From assembly GCA_027492035.1 (NCBI GenBank), contig JAOZFT010000004.1:473249-537248 (forward strand): a DNA stretch of 64,000 bases. The letters are read 5' to 3'. The notes beneath the pieces were generated by a model. The model made no database searches and was not told where the DNA came from. It saw only the letters and a list, made by a program, of their open reading frames with translations. Numbering within the stretch: the first letter of the stretch is position 1; each line of letters opens with the position of its first letter. Position numbers and translations under genes: made by a program. Source of the DNA: Thermoproteota archaeon. GTDB lineage: Archaea > Korarchaeota > JAOZGF01 > JAOZFZ01. Positions 56,223 through 64,000 of this stretch are shown here, piece after piece.

Positions 56223-57890
56223 ATGATCAATTGGGAAACAGTTTTTAATTTGGTAAACGTTGAAGCTAAATTTCTTCTCAGGCAAAATCCTTACGGGAGA
56301 AAGATGAGTGTTTTTTTAATAATGTTTATGAACGCAATTTTTTCTTTTCTACTTGGTTTGGCGGGTTTAGGCGTCAATTTCTTGTTGAAAGCGGGGATTC
56401 TTCCCAAGGAGCTGATTTCAAACATGGTTTTAGTAGCCATGAACATTTTACTATTTGTGGTGTTTTTCTTCGGTGTTATTGAATCTTTAGCTGTTTTTTC
56501 AAGGGATTCCGACCTTTACATCCTCACACCTTCCCCTGTCAATGTAAGCGACATAGTATTGGGGAAAACCCTGTGGATTTATTTCTCTTTCCTAATTTAT
56601 GTTTTAGCATCTGTTTCTGTTTTTTTCGCTTTTTTAACTGAATTCCTTGGTTATTTATGGTTTTTGGGGGTTTTTCTAAGTTCTTTAACAGTTATTTTTA
56701 TAGGGTCCTGTTTCTCTGTTTTAGTTGGAATCTTACTTCTAAAACTTATAACCCCGAAAAAATTGAAAAATAAGCTTTACGTTCTGATTTCCTTCCTTTC
56801 TATATTTACCTATTTTATTTTTCAATTTTCTATCGGTAAATTTGCTGAGAAACCTCATGAATTAATTAGTTTTCTCACTTTTAATCCGAAAAGCTTGTTT
56901 CTTTACTTATCTCCGGCTTCTTGGAGTTACTTATTTACAAATGGGCTACTGAGCTTTTCGTTAACAGCTTTGACAGGTTTCCTGGGTTTAACGTTTTTCG
57001 CACTCCTTTCCTTCGAAATAAGTTACCTCTTCTCCACTAAAAATTATCAATCAATCCTTTATGGTTTAGATTTGGTTCCTGTAAAAACTTTAAAGAAAAA
57101 GCAAGTGGTAAAGTATCCTCTACACTTTTTAAAATATTTAATAAACGAAAAAACATATTTTTTCTTCCTTAATGAAGCGAAGTTCACGAAAAGAGACGTT
57201 TACCGCCTAATGAATCTTTTAATGTCAACCATATGGATAATTTTCGCTTTAATCCCTATTTTTTCAAGTGGGCCAACTTCAACGAACACATCTTTTGCTA
57301 CTCATAAGTTGCCCATGTCCTTTTTTTTGGGAATGATTGGTCTTGTTTCGTTAGTTGTGGGGATCCTTGCTGCTCAAAGTATAGGGTTTGAAGGAGACGC
57401 CTTCCAAGTAATTAAATCCTTACCAGTAAAAGGTAAAAACGTAGTTGTAGGTAAATGGCTATTTTATTTATTTTCAGCCCTAATTCTTTTAGTTATAAAT
57501 TTCCTCCTCATCTCAGTGATTTTTTCAAAAGTTTTTTCAGTAACCTTTAAATTATCTGTTACTCTTTTAACGTTTATATCTTTAGTTATAGGGTCAATAG
57601 GGGTTGTTTCATTTAACATGTTTGTAGCTGTTTCTTTTCCTAACTTTAAAGGAGTCACCACTTCCTTTTTCGGTTCAAGAAGGCAAGGTGTAACGTTTAT
57701 AGGAGGCTTACTTTCCACCTTCCTCCCAATGGCTCTCTTTTTCTTTCCTTTCCTCCTTTACCCCCTCATAACCACATTTATTAATTTACCTGAGTGGTTA
57801 CTGCTTTTGCCAGGGTTTATCATGTTTATTATTGGTTTAATAGCTTTTAAAGCAGCCTTTAAAAGAGTGGAAGAGTTAGAAGTCAAATAG
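56223..57890 (+). CDS. ABC-2-type membrane permease
   Basis: Integral membrane subunit of 555 aa with about 12 hydrophobic segments in two halves. It is probably the permease of the adjacent ATPase, forming an exporter for an unknown substrate. The N-terminal part has an EAKFLLRQNPYGRKMSV cytosolic helix, typical of ABC-2 permeases that join the ATPase, and a similar NEAKFTKRDVYRLMNLLMS helix occurs mid-protein, consistent with an internal duplication. No signal peptide is needed. The GGCGCAGGCGGG run before the ATG is an unusual GC-rich leader for this genome. Confidence 0.85.
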   Translation: MINWETVFNLVNVEAKFLLRQNPYGRKMSVFLIMFMNAIFSFLLGLAGLGVNFLLKAGILPKELISNMVLVAMNILLFVVFFFGVIESLAVFSRDSDLYILTPSPVNVSDIVLGKTLWIYFSFLIYVLASVSVFFAFLTEFLGYLWFLGVFLSSLTVIFIGSCFSVLVGILLLKLITPKKLKNKLYVLISFLSIFTYFIFQFSIGKFAEKPHELISFLTFNPKSLFLYLSPASWSYLFTNGLLSFSLTALTGFLGLTFFALLSFEISYLFSTKNYQSILYGLDLVPVKTLKKKQVVKYPLHFLKYLINEKTYFFFLNEAKFTKRDVYRLMNLLMSTIWIIFALIPIFSSGPTSTNTSFATHKLPMSFFLGMIGLVSLVVGILAAQSIGFEGDAFQVIKSLPVKGKNVVVGKWLFYLFSALILLVINFLLISVIFSKVFSVTFKLSVTLLTFISLVIGSIGVVSFNMFVAVSFPNFKGVTTSFFGSRRQGVTFIGGLLSTFLPMALFFFPFLLYPLITTFINLPEWLLLLPGFIMFIIGLIAFKAAFKRVEELEVK

Positions 57891-57923
57891 CAACTTTTTC
57901 AAGGGAAAGAGGAAGAAAATAAG

Positions 57924-58334
57924 ATGAGTAAAGGAGTAGATATAACGTTTTTGAAGGGGGAAAAAATCAAGAGATCTTGTGAAGCAAACTTTTATTCAAA
58001 ACCTAATTTCTTCGCACAAACAGGGATAGGAAGGGTCTATTTAACAAATAAAAGACTAATTTTAGCAATGAGGAAATCAAGTTTGAAAAGGTGGTTAGTG
58101 ATGGGTTTCTTGACATTGTTGTTCAAAAAGGTAATTTATATCCCCCATAGCGACATAGTTAATGTTTCTCTAATCAAATCTTTCAAAACAAGTTTGATAG
58201 GTCTGACTTTTATAGGTGAAGGAGGGGGGAAAGAAAAAATTTACCTAGAACTCTCTCTACAGAGTTCAAGAAACAACTTGGAAAAGAAAAGAAAGGAATG
58301 GTTTAGGGAATTAAAGAAGATTTCGAAGAATTAA
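57924..58334 (+). CDS. PH-like/GRAM-type domain protein
   Basis: A 136-residue cytoplasmic protein. GIGRVYLTNKRLILAM is the bacterial/archaeal PH (bPH/GRAM) opening, followed by a strand-rich stretch YIPHSDIVNVSLIKSFKTSLIGLTFIGEGGGKEKIYLEL and a C-terminal helix. Such domains bind lipids or proteins. It follows the ABC permease by 33 nt and is probably part of that operon, possibly as an accessory subunit. Confidence 0.75.
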   Translation: MSKGVDITFLKGEKIKRSCEANFYSKPNFFAQTGIGRVYLTNKRLILAMRKSSLKRWLVMGFLTLLFKKVIYIPHSDIVNVSLIKSFKTSLIGLTFIGEGGGKEKIYLELSLQSSRNNLEKKRKEWFRELKKISKN

Positions 58335-58371
58335 AAATAGCTCTTAAAGACTCCTTTTTTAACTAATTTTT

Positions 58372-58974
58372 TTAAATGCTTCCCCAAACTTGTTTGAAAT
58401 ACTCCTCTTCAATTTCTCCTACTTTTTTACTTATGAGTAAAAGGCTTGCCTCATGGTTCCTAGTCATTGCGTAATAACTAAAATTATGGGAACCTACAAT
58501 TACAATATACCCGTCAATTATTATTAGTTTATCATGTGTAATTTTTGATTTTTCATCCCACTTTACATTTACCCCCTCCTTTTCTAACCAATTGTAAGTG
58601 TCTTTATTTGGAGCGACAGACCCCTCAAGTATCACTTTAACATCCAACCCCTCTTCTGATTTATTAATTAAGTACCCAGCCACTATATCTGGTGGTCTTT
58701 CAGGGGGTCCAGCTTCGTTGTATGTCTTAAATTCGTAAATAATTATGTGTATGGACTTGTTTGCTTTGGAAAGCCAATGTGTTAAATTCAAGAAATAACT
58801 TTGGTCATTTAAAACCTTGACTGTAGCGTTTCCGCTGCAGCGTAAGTATTTGTTTCTGTAACTTAAAGCCTCCTTTTTGAACTCTATAGATTTCTCATAA
58901 AAGTAAGCAGTAGTGAACAATAAGAAAAAAACAATCATCAGAAGGAATGAATTAAAGGTTTTCCTTCTTGCCAA
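58372..58974 (-). CDS. Membrane-anchored phospholipase D-type nuclease/hydrolase
   Basis: A 200-residue protein with one N-terminal hydrophobic anchor (FLLMIVFFLLFTTAYFY), leaving the rest outside the cell. A single HKD motif, HDKLIIIDGYIVIVGSHNFS, lies around residues 145-165, as in Nuc-type PLD enzymes that work as dimers; the NATV segment lies near residue 50. A nuclease or lipid hydrolase is possible. TTG start. It is 17 nt downstream of the deacetylase-like gene. Confidence 0.85.
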   Translation of the reverse strand: MARRKTFNSFLLMIVFFLLFTTAYFYEKSIEFKKEALSYRNKYLRCSGNATVKVLNDQSYFLNLTHWLSKANKSIHIIIYEFKTYNEAGPPERPPDIVAGYLINKSEEGLDVKVILEGSVAPNKDTYNWLEKEGVNVKWDEKSKITHDKLIIIDGYIVIVGSHNFSYYAMTRNHEASLLLISKKVGEIEEEYFKQVWGSI

Positions 58975-58991
58975 AGAAACCCCCCTTTTCC

Positions 58992-60062
58992 TTAAAAGCT
59001 CCAGTAATCAGCCAACTTGTTTTTTAATTCATTAAAAACTCTTTCAGCTTTATTTAAAACATTTTCAGAAGAAAAAGTTTCCTTTTCAGGAACATTGTAA
59101 GGTATGTCTGCCATCACTGACACAGAAGCAAGTAAAGAAGATTTTAAACCTTTACCGTAACCTCCCTCCAGAGTAGCTGCAAATCTTCCGCTACATTTCT
59201 CAACTGCTATTTCCAAACCTTTCTTAAAAGCTAGTTTGTAACCATTCGCTGACAAATTCATGTCTGTTATTGGATCAGCTTTATGTGCGTCAAAACCTGC
59301 AGAAACAAGTACAAATTGGGGTGAAAACTGTTCAGCAACTGGCAAAATTATTTCCTCTAAGGCCCTCTCATAAACATCATCTCCTGTCTTTGGTGGGAGA
59401 GGTATGTTTATGTTGAATCCCTCCCCCTCATTGGACCCTATTTCGTCTGTGAAGCCTGTGCCGGGGTAAAGGGTTCTTGGATCTTGGTGAAGACTTATGA
59501 ATAGAACATCTGGTCGATTATAGAATATTTCCTCGGTTCCATTACCGTGGTGGCAGTCCACATCCAAAATTAAAACCCTTTTAATTCCTCTATTCCTCAC
59601 TAAATTCTCAGCAGCTATTGCAATGTTGTTAAATACGCAGAAACCGGCTGTAGGGGCGTGTAAAGCCTTTCCATTAAAGCCTGCATGATGACCTGGTGGC
59701 CTAACTAAAGCAAAACCATTTAAGAACTTCTTTTTCAATATTAAATCCGTTAACCCAGTCAATCCCCCTGCTGCATATAATGCAGCTTCAAAACTTCCTG
59801 GAGAGACAGGAGTGTCACCGTCAAGATATCCTCCTCTTTCTGTCGTAAATTTTACAAATTCTACGTAATCTTCCTCATGTACAAGAAGAATATCTTTTAA
59901 AGAAGCCTTTTCAGGTTTTTGTAAAGTGCACCCTTTCTCAAAAAAATTTTGGCTTCCTAATGCATCTAAAGCGTCTATGAGCCTCTTTGGTGATTCAGGG
60001 TGAAATGAGCCTGTCTCATGTTTCAGGTAAATTTCATCATAAACTATAGCTGTTTTTTCCAT
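58992..60062 (-). CDS. Histone-deacetylase-superfamily amidohydrolase (AcuC-like)
   Basis: Zinc deacetylase of 356-360 aa. It shows RPPGHHAGFNG, the metal-site DVDCHHGNGTEEIFY and the second Asp in SAGFDAHKADP, plus LEGGYG near the C-terminus. In archaea these act on acetylated lysines or on acetylated polyamines. I prefer the ATG at 60062 (start MEKTAIVYDEIY), which has GGTG at SD distance; the track's GTG (60074) adds four residues. A TATA-like AAAATTTTTAAAAA run lies upstream. Confidence 0.92.
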   Translation of the reverse strand: MEKTAIVYDEIYLKHETGSFHPESPKRLIDALDALGSQNFFEKGCTLQKPEKASLKDILLVHEEDYVEFVKFTTERGGYLDGDTPVSPGSFEAALYAAGGLTGLTDLILKKKFLNGFALVRPPGHHAGFNGKALHAPTAGFCVFNNIAIAAENLVRNRGIKRVLILDVDCHHGNGTEEIFYNRPDVLFISLHQDPRTLYPGTGFTDEIGSNEGEGFNINIPLPPKTGDDVYERALEEIILPVAEQFSPQFVLVSAGFDAHKADPITDMNLSANGYKLAFKKGLEIAVEKCSGRFAATLEGGYGKGLKSSLLASVSVMADIPYNVPEKETFSSENVLNKAERVFNELKNKLADYWSF

Positions 60063-60275
60063 GTTTAAAAACACCAGGTAAGAGAAGAAAAATTTTCAGC
60101 AACACTCATTTGTGAAAACTAAGGGGTTTTTAAAAATTTTTATCCTCGGGACTTCTTATAATAGGGGAGGACTTTTAATTTTAAATGTGCCTAATCCGAG
60201 TGGGAAAACCTGTTTTCGGTTTATAAGGTTATGTTGATGACTAGTCTCAGAGGAAACATTAACTTTTCCTTATGG

Positions 60276-61262
60276 TTAAGGTATTCTCTCCTCTATAACT
60301 GAGCCGGTTAATGCAGGCTGGGTTTCATAAACAGGATAATTTAAACTTTTTATTCTTTCTAAAACATATTCTTTATTCTTAGGGTCTGTTAATATAAGTA
60401 CACATCCTCCTCCGCCCCCTCCCGTTAATTTAGCACCTAAGGCACCTACTTTAGAAGCTGTTTGAACTATTTCGTCAAGTTCTTTCGTGGAAACCCCTAT
60501 CGACGAAAGTAAACCGTGACTGATAAACATTAACTCACCTAGTTTGCTCCAGTCTCTTTTCTTTAAAGCTTTCTCACCTTGTAAAGTTGTTTCTTCAATT
60601 GCTTCCATTACCTTACCAATTATTTCAGTGTTTCTTTCAAACCTCTCCCTTACTTTCCTAATCATTTCTTTTGTTGAGGTTTTCTTCTTTGTCCAAGCTA
60701 TCAGTAAAGGCATATCTACCCCTTCCTCCAATTTTTTTGTCTCCATTACGTCCCCGCTCCAAAAAACTTTCACTAATCCGCCATATACTGCACACGCTGG
60801 CCCTGTTTTTGAGGCTTTTCCATGAATTTTCTCCTCCACTTCATAAACCCTCTCCAGTAACTCTTTATTTCTTAGTTCTTTCCCGGTTATGGCTGAAACA
60901 GCTTTAAAAATACTTGCAGAAACTGAGGCAGAGCTAGCCATTCCACTACCTACAGGCACCTCTGAGGTTATTTTCAAGTTTAGCCCTTTCTTGTACCCTG
61001 TTTCATCCAAAAACTTAAGCAATGGGTTTATAAAAACCTTTAAGTCTTTTAAACCCTTTATTTCAACTTCTCCATTTCTTTCGTTCGCTTCAATAAATCC
61101 TTTAAAATTAACTGAGTAAATTCTTACTTTCTTTTCACTTATTTCTTCAGCTTCTACTTTAGACCTAATATTTACGCTACAAGCTAAAGCTGGTTTTCTA
61201 TAAAGTACGGCGTGTTCACCGAAAAGAAAAGCTTGAGAAGGTGAAGAAGCTACAACCTTCAT
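60276..61262 (-). CDS. mvk: Mevalonate kinase
   Basis: GHMP kinase that phosphorylates mevalonate in isoprenoid synthesis for archaeal lipids. AFLFGEHAVLYRKPALACSV opens the protein, PVGSGMASSASVSASIFKA is the P-loop-like ATP motif, and KLTGGGGGGCVL the C-terminal motif (six consecutive glycines). Length 328 aa is normal. It is divergent from the ModE gene, so this region probably holds back-to-back promoters within 73 bp. Confidence 0.95.
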   Translation of the reverse strand: MKVVASSPSQAFLFGEHAVLYRKPALACSVNIRSKVEAEEISEKKVRIYSVNFKGFIEANERNGEVEIKGLKDLKVFINPLLKFLDETGYKKGLNLKITSEVPVGSGMASSASVSASIFKAVSAITGKELRNKELLERVYEVEEKIHGKASKTGPACAVYGGLVKVFWSGDVMETKKLEEGVDMPLLIAWTKKKTSTKEMIRKVRERFERNTEIIGKVMEAIEETTLQGEKALKKRDWSKLGELMFISHGLLSSIGVSTKELDEIVQTASKVGALGAKLTGGGGGGCVLILTDPKNKEYVLERIKSLNYPVYETQPALTGSVIEERIP

Positions 61263-61335
61263 TTTTCCTTGCCCCTTTGCTCATGAAAAATAGGAGAAAA
61301 TTAATTTTTAAAACCACGCTACCCTCCAAAAACTT

Positions 61336-61890
61336 ATGAGTCTAAAAAATATTAAAATAAAATTTAAAGTTTGGCTTGAGTACGAAGGTGAAGCAGTGCT
61401 TGGGAAGGGGGGAGCTTCGTTGCTTAACGCTGTTAAAAAATACAGAAACTTGGTGAAAGCCGCTAAATATACAGGGATGTCTTACCGTAAGGCATGGTTT
61501 TACCTTAAAAGAATGGCTGAAGTACTCCATGAACCTGTGGTTGAAACACGTCACGGAGGGTCGGGAGGGGGTGGTGAAACTAAACTTACTGCATTGGGTG
61601 AATTTATTCTTCAAAAATATCAGAAATTTGAGAGTTTCATAAAATACGCTTTAAAGAATTCTTTTCTGTGGACAGGTGTAAGTTTGAGAAGCGAAAAAGT
61701 AAACGTTGTTGAGGGTGAAGTTTCTTTTGTGAAAGAGGGGAAGGATGCTGTGATGGTTGAGGTGGAGACAAAGTCCCCTGTAACAATTTCATCAATTATA
61801 ACTGTTGAAGCTGTTGAAGAATTAAAGTTGGAAGTGGGCAGTGAAGTCCAGGCTTTCTTGAAAGCTACTGAGGTGAACATTACAACTTGA
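61336..61890 (+). CDS. modE: ModE-type molybdate-responsive regulator with one TOBE domain
   Basis: Residues 1-100 are the ModE winged helix: LLNAVKKYRNLVKAAKYTGMSYRKAWFYLKRM and the loop VVETRHGGSGGGGETKLTALG. Residues about 115-184 are a single TOBE/Mop molybdate-binding domain (VEGEVSFVKEGKDAVMVEVETKSPVTIS). Bacterial ModE has two TOBE domains; here the second is encoded by the next, overlapping ORF. It probably senses molybdate or tungstate and controls cofactor or transport genes. It shares the 73-bp region with mvk. Confidence 0.9.
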   Translation: MSLKNIKIKFKVWLEYEGEAVLGKGGASLLNAVKKYRNLVKAAKYTGMSYRKAWFYLKRMAEVLHEPVVETRHGGSGGGGETKLTALGEFILQKYQKFESFIKYALKNSFLWTGVSLRSEKVNVVEGEVSFVKEGKDAVMVEVETKSPVTISSIITVEAVEELKLEVGSEVQAFLKATEVNITT

Positions 61891-62102
61891 AAGATAGAAA
61901 AGTTAGTGCAAGAAACATATTCAATGTAAAGGTAAAAAATATTGAAAAAGGGGATAACTTGGCTTTAGTAACCTTAAAAACAAAGGAAAAAATTAAAATA
62001 AGAGCTTTAATCGACTCCGAAGCCTTTAAAACATTTATTTTAGAGAAAGGTCAGAAAGTAAAAGTTGTTTTTAAAGCAACTGAAGTTCTTCTTCAATCTT
62101 AA
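61887..62102 (+). CDS. Small TOBE/Mop molybdate-binding protein
   Basis: A 71-residue single TOBE domain: VSARNIFNVKVKNIEKGDNLALVTLKTKEKIKIRALID...KGQKVKVVFKATEVLL, ending in the same KATEV motif as ModE's TOBE domain. TTG start inside the ModE stop (TTGA overlap), one frame back. It may complete a two-TOBE ModE or act as a molbindin storing oxyanions. A natural split or a frameshift would both give this picture. Confidence 0.85.
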   Translation: MKDRKVSARNIFNVKVKNIEKGDNLALVTLKTKEKIKIRALIDSEAFKTFILEKGQKVKVVFKATEVLLQS

Positions 62103-62127
62103 TTTCTTCAAAATTTCCTTTACGACA

Positions 62128-62610
62128 TTAAGCCACTTTCTCAAGCTCTATTTTTCCCTTTACTTCAGAAACCCAGTATTCTCCTTTCTCAGTTGTTTCT
62201 TTCTTCCATATTGGGGTTTCGTTCTTTATTTCGTCAATTATTTCTTCAGCCACTTTGAAAGCCTCTTTCCTACATTCAGCCGCAACCAGTATATAAACTA
62301 TGTCTTCACCGGGGGATAAATCATCTACAACATGTGTAATAAGTATTTCTTTCACTCCGTTCCTTAAATGTTTCTTCCTTATTTCTTCCAAGCTTTTACT
62401 GGCTGACTCCCTATCTGTCTCATAATGGATGCTTTTTAATGGTGAACCATCATGTCCAATTCCTCTTACAACCCCCAAAAAAATAACTACTGCTCCACAT
62501 TTCTTGAAATCTTCCCCCCTTTTTATTTTGTTAAATAGAAGGGTTAAGTTAACTTCACCCTTCTTAACTACCTTAACTTTCTCCTCTATTCCTCCATTAC
62601 CCTTACTCAT
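62128..62610 (-). CDS. moaE: Molybdopterin synthase large subunit
   Basis: Works with the MoaD carrier to convert cyclic pyranopterin into molybdopterin. CGAVVIFLGVVRG at the start, SIHYETDRESASKSLEEI in the place of the substrate loop, HVVDDLSPGEDIVYILVAAECRKEAF, and the catalytic Lys pair in TPIWKKETTE near the end are visible. Length 160 aa is normal. Its start overlaps moaC by 8 bp in the moaA-moaC-moaE operon. The MoaD partner is not here but at 39678-39977. Confidence 0.94.
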   Translation of the reverse strand: MSKGNGGIEEKVKVVKKGEVNLTLLFNKIKRGEDFKKCGAVVIFLGVVRGIGHDGSPLKSIHYETDRESASKSLEEIRKKHLRNGVKEILITHVVDDLSPGEDIVYILVAAECRKEAFKVAEEIIDEIKNETPIWKKETTEKGEYWVSEVKGKIELEKVA

Positions 62611-63064
62611 CTTTCTCTTGCTCTCTCTTAATTTTACTTAAAACTCTTAAATTAGTTATTCTGGTTTCAGGGTATTGTCCCTTTTCATCTTTCTCGTACT
62701 TTTTCACCATATCCCAGACGGTGAGCAAACCGATTGAGACGCCTACTAGGGCTTCCATTTCAACACCTGTTTTCGCTACGCCTTTAACCCTAACTTTAAC
62801 AATTACTTCCTTATCTTCCACCTCCACTTCTGTATGGACGTTTGTCACGGGGATCGGGTGGCAGAGAGGAATAAGTTCAGGTGTTTTCTTAACTGCTAAA
62901 ATAGAAGCTATCTGAACCGAGGACTTTATATTTCCCTTCTCCACTTTCCTAGATTTTATTCTTTCAATTGTTTCTTTTTTCAGCCTTATCCTTCCCGTTG
63001 CCTCTGCTTCACGGTAAATTTCCTTTTTAGAACTTATGTCAACCATTCTTACTTCCTCAATCAA
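62603..63064 (-). CDS. moaC: Cyclic pyranopterin monophosphate synthase
   Basis: Second step of molybdopterin synthesis. MVDISSKKEIYREAEATGRI, the ELIPLCHPIP motif, GVAKTGVEMEALVGVS and WDMVKKYEKDEKGQYP are all canonical. Length 153 aa is normal. It lies 28 nt after moaA and overlaps moaE by 8 bp. Confidence 0.96.
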   Translation of the reverse strand: MIEEVRMVDISSKKEIYREAEATGRIRLKKETIERIKSRKVEKGNIKSSVQIASILAVKKTPELIPLCHPIPVTNVHTEVEVEDKEVIVKVRVKGVAKTGVEMEALVGVSIGLLTVWDMVKKYEKDEKGQYPETRITNLRVLSKIKREQEKDE

Positions 63065-63092
63065 CTTAAAAACACCTCTCCAGTAACTTCCT

Positions 63093-64000
63093 TTATTTAA
63101 AGAATGGTTCTCTCCTACTTACTGCTTTTAAAAAAATCATTTTAACCCTTTCTGTATCTCCTCTCCTTAATTCGTCAATAAACTTAACGTGGTTGTCGTT
63201 TCTCATTAAACAAGGTTTAAAGCTTCCGTCACTCGTAACTCTTATTCTTTTACAGTATTTGCAGAAACTTGTGTTATGCATAGGTCTAACAATTTCTACA
63301 GTTGCTCCATCAGGTAAATAATATTGCTTCCTGTTCTGCATTTCTCTATTCACAACCTTCTCGGCTTTCTTCATTAACTCCATTTCAATTTCTTCCATGT
63401 CCCAGTGGTATTTCTTAAAGAATTCATTGTTAACATTTATAGATTGAAGTTCTATTAGTTGAAGAATCACTCCCATATCATGTGAAAACTTTATTGCTTC
63501 CTTTATTTCCTTCTCATTTAATCCTTTCAAAACCACCATGTTCACTTTTACAGGTTTTAACCCAGCTTCAATAGCTTTTCTTATTCCCCTTTTAACTTTC
63601 TCGACATCACTGACTGGGTTAAGGCTTCCAGTTATCACTCCATAAACTTTAGGATCTAAACTAGGCAAACTGACATTAACTCTATCCAACCCATTCCTTT
63701 TCAACTCATAAGCTAATTTTTCCAGCAGTAAACCATTTGACACTAATGAGACATCCTTTACTTCCTTAACCGATTTCACTTCCTTAATTATTTCGCAAAT
63801 GTCCTTCCTTAACAGAGGCTCCCCTCCCGTTATTTTCACTTTATTTATTCCATATCCTGCAGCAATTTTAACTATTTCATGGATTTCCTTGGGTGTCAAG
63901 TAAGCGTCTTTTGCGTTTAACTGGTCCCCTTCCATGTGACAGTAGATACAGTTTAAGTTGCATCTCTTGTTTACTGAAATCCTTATATTTGTTAATGGTC
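63093..64000 (-). CDS. moaA: GTP 3',8-cyclase, 5' end cut by window edge
   Basis: Radical SAM enzyme that begins molybdopterin synthesis from GTP. The track starts at an internal Met (63935), but the frame is open to the window end. Reading it by hand gives ISVNKRCNLNCIYC, the SAM-cluster CxxxCxxC. The first few residues lie outside. ITGGEPLLRKDI and the C-terminal cluster CKYCKRIRVTSDGSFKPC (Cx2Cx13C) are intact. The window holds about 302 codons of a protein of about 310. It leads moaA-moaC-moaE. Confidence 0.95.
   Translation of the reverse strand, partial: PLTNIRISVNKRCNLNCIYCHMEGDQLNAKDAYLTPKEIHEIVKIAAGYGINKVKITGGEPLLRKDICEIIKEVKSVKEVKDVSLVSNGLLLEKLAYELKRNGLDRVNVSLPSLDPKVYGVITGSLNPVSDVEKVKRGIRKAIEAGLKPVKVNMVVLKGLNEKEIKEAIKFSHDMGVILQLIELQSINVNNEFFKKYHWDMEEIEMELMKKAEKVVNREMQNRKQYYLPDGATVEIVRPMHNTSFCKYCKRIRVTSDGSFKPCLMRNDNHVKFIDELRRGDTERVKMIFLKAVSRREPFFK

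Noticed and set aside
62065-62319. 84-aa plus-strand ORF
   Set aside because: Shadow of moaE; hydrophobic composition is the expected artefact of reading its opposite strand.

Overview
The window is archaeal. The evidence is the tRNA-dependent amidotransferase pair GatD/GatE, a VCP/CDC48-type double AAA+ ATPase, archaeal phosphoglycerate mutase, geranylgeranyl reductases, mevalonate kinase, archaemetzincin, F420-dependent NADP reductase, and ferredoxin-linked pyruvate and indolepyruvate oxidoreductases. The DNA is AT-rich (roughly one third G+C by eye), arginine is mostly AGA/AGG, GTG and TTG starts are common, and many genes sit behind TATA-like boxes with short or absent leaders. A short XPF nuclease with no fused helicase favours a TACK-type lineage (Bathyarchaeia-like is one guess) over a Hef-bearing euryarchaeon; this placement is inference. 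The oxidoreductases, F420 enzyme and Mo/W cofactor genes suggest an anaerobe. I saw no tRNA, rRNA, CRISPR array or insertion sequence.

Layout. 1-9.1 kb: partial pheS (absent from the ORF track), a PfkB sugar kinase, a PD-(D/E)XK nuclease-like gene followed by a MoeA fused to a periplasmic-binding-like domain, a nucleotide-sugar epimerase, and gatDE. 9.2-20.6 kb: a MinD-like protein lacking a P-loop with an ArsR-like partner; a rhomboid/acetyltransferase/HTH/flavoprotein operon; a leaderless MoxR-VWA pair; and an iorAB/DUF354/DegT-aminotransferase operon. 20.8-26.5 kb: AK6-type kinase, UbiX, uridine phosphorylase, second MoeA, HAD phosphatase, class I glutaminase, XPF. 26.6-42.7 kb: a large secreted propeller protein, CDC48, argS, apgM, lipid reductase, XPB-like helicase, npdG, upp, rlmE, moaD, ino1, phosphatase, archaemetzincin.

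42.7-44.4 kb is the most accessory-looking stretch: an orphan wHTH-CARF protein between the longest AT-rich intergenic regions of the window. 44.4-54.9 kb: an MfnE-type kinase, porCDAB, a membrane protein overlapping a winged-helix gene, Thg1, a HemK-like methyltransferase, a four-CBS protein and an M20 peptidase. 55-64 kb: an ABC exporter with a PH-like protein, an anchored phospholipase D-type protein, a histone-deacetylase-family enzyme, mevalonate kinase, a ModE regulator split from a second TOBE domain, and moaE-moaC-moaA (moaA runs off the end).

Two themes recur. One is molybdenum/tungsten cofactor assembly (moaA, moaC, moaE, moaD, two moeA forms, ModE and Mop), presumably serving oxidoreductases outside the window. 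The other is surface glycan and lipid chemistry (epimerase, DegT aminotransferase, WbpD-like acetyltransferase, DUF354, two geranylgeranyl-reductase-family proteins, INO1, mevalonate kinase). The best candidates for something undescribed are the orphan wHTH-CARF gene, the P-loop-less MinD-like/HTH pair, and the rhomboid-acetyltransferase-HTH-flavoprotein operon.
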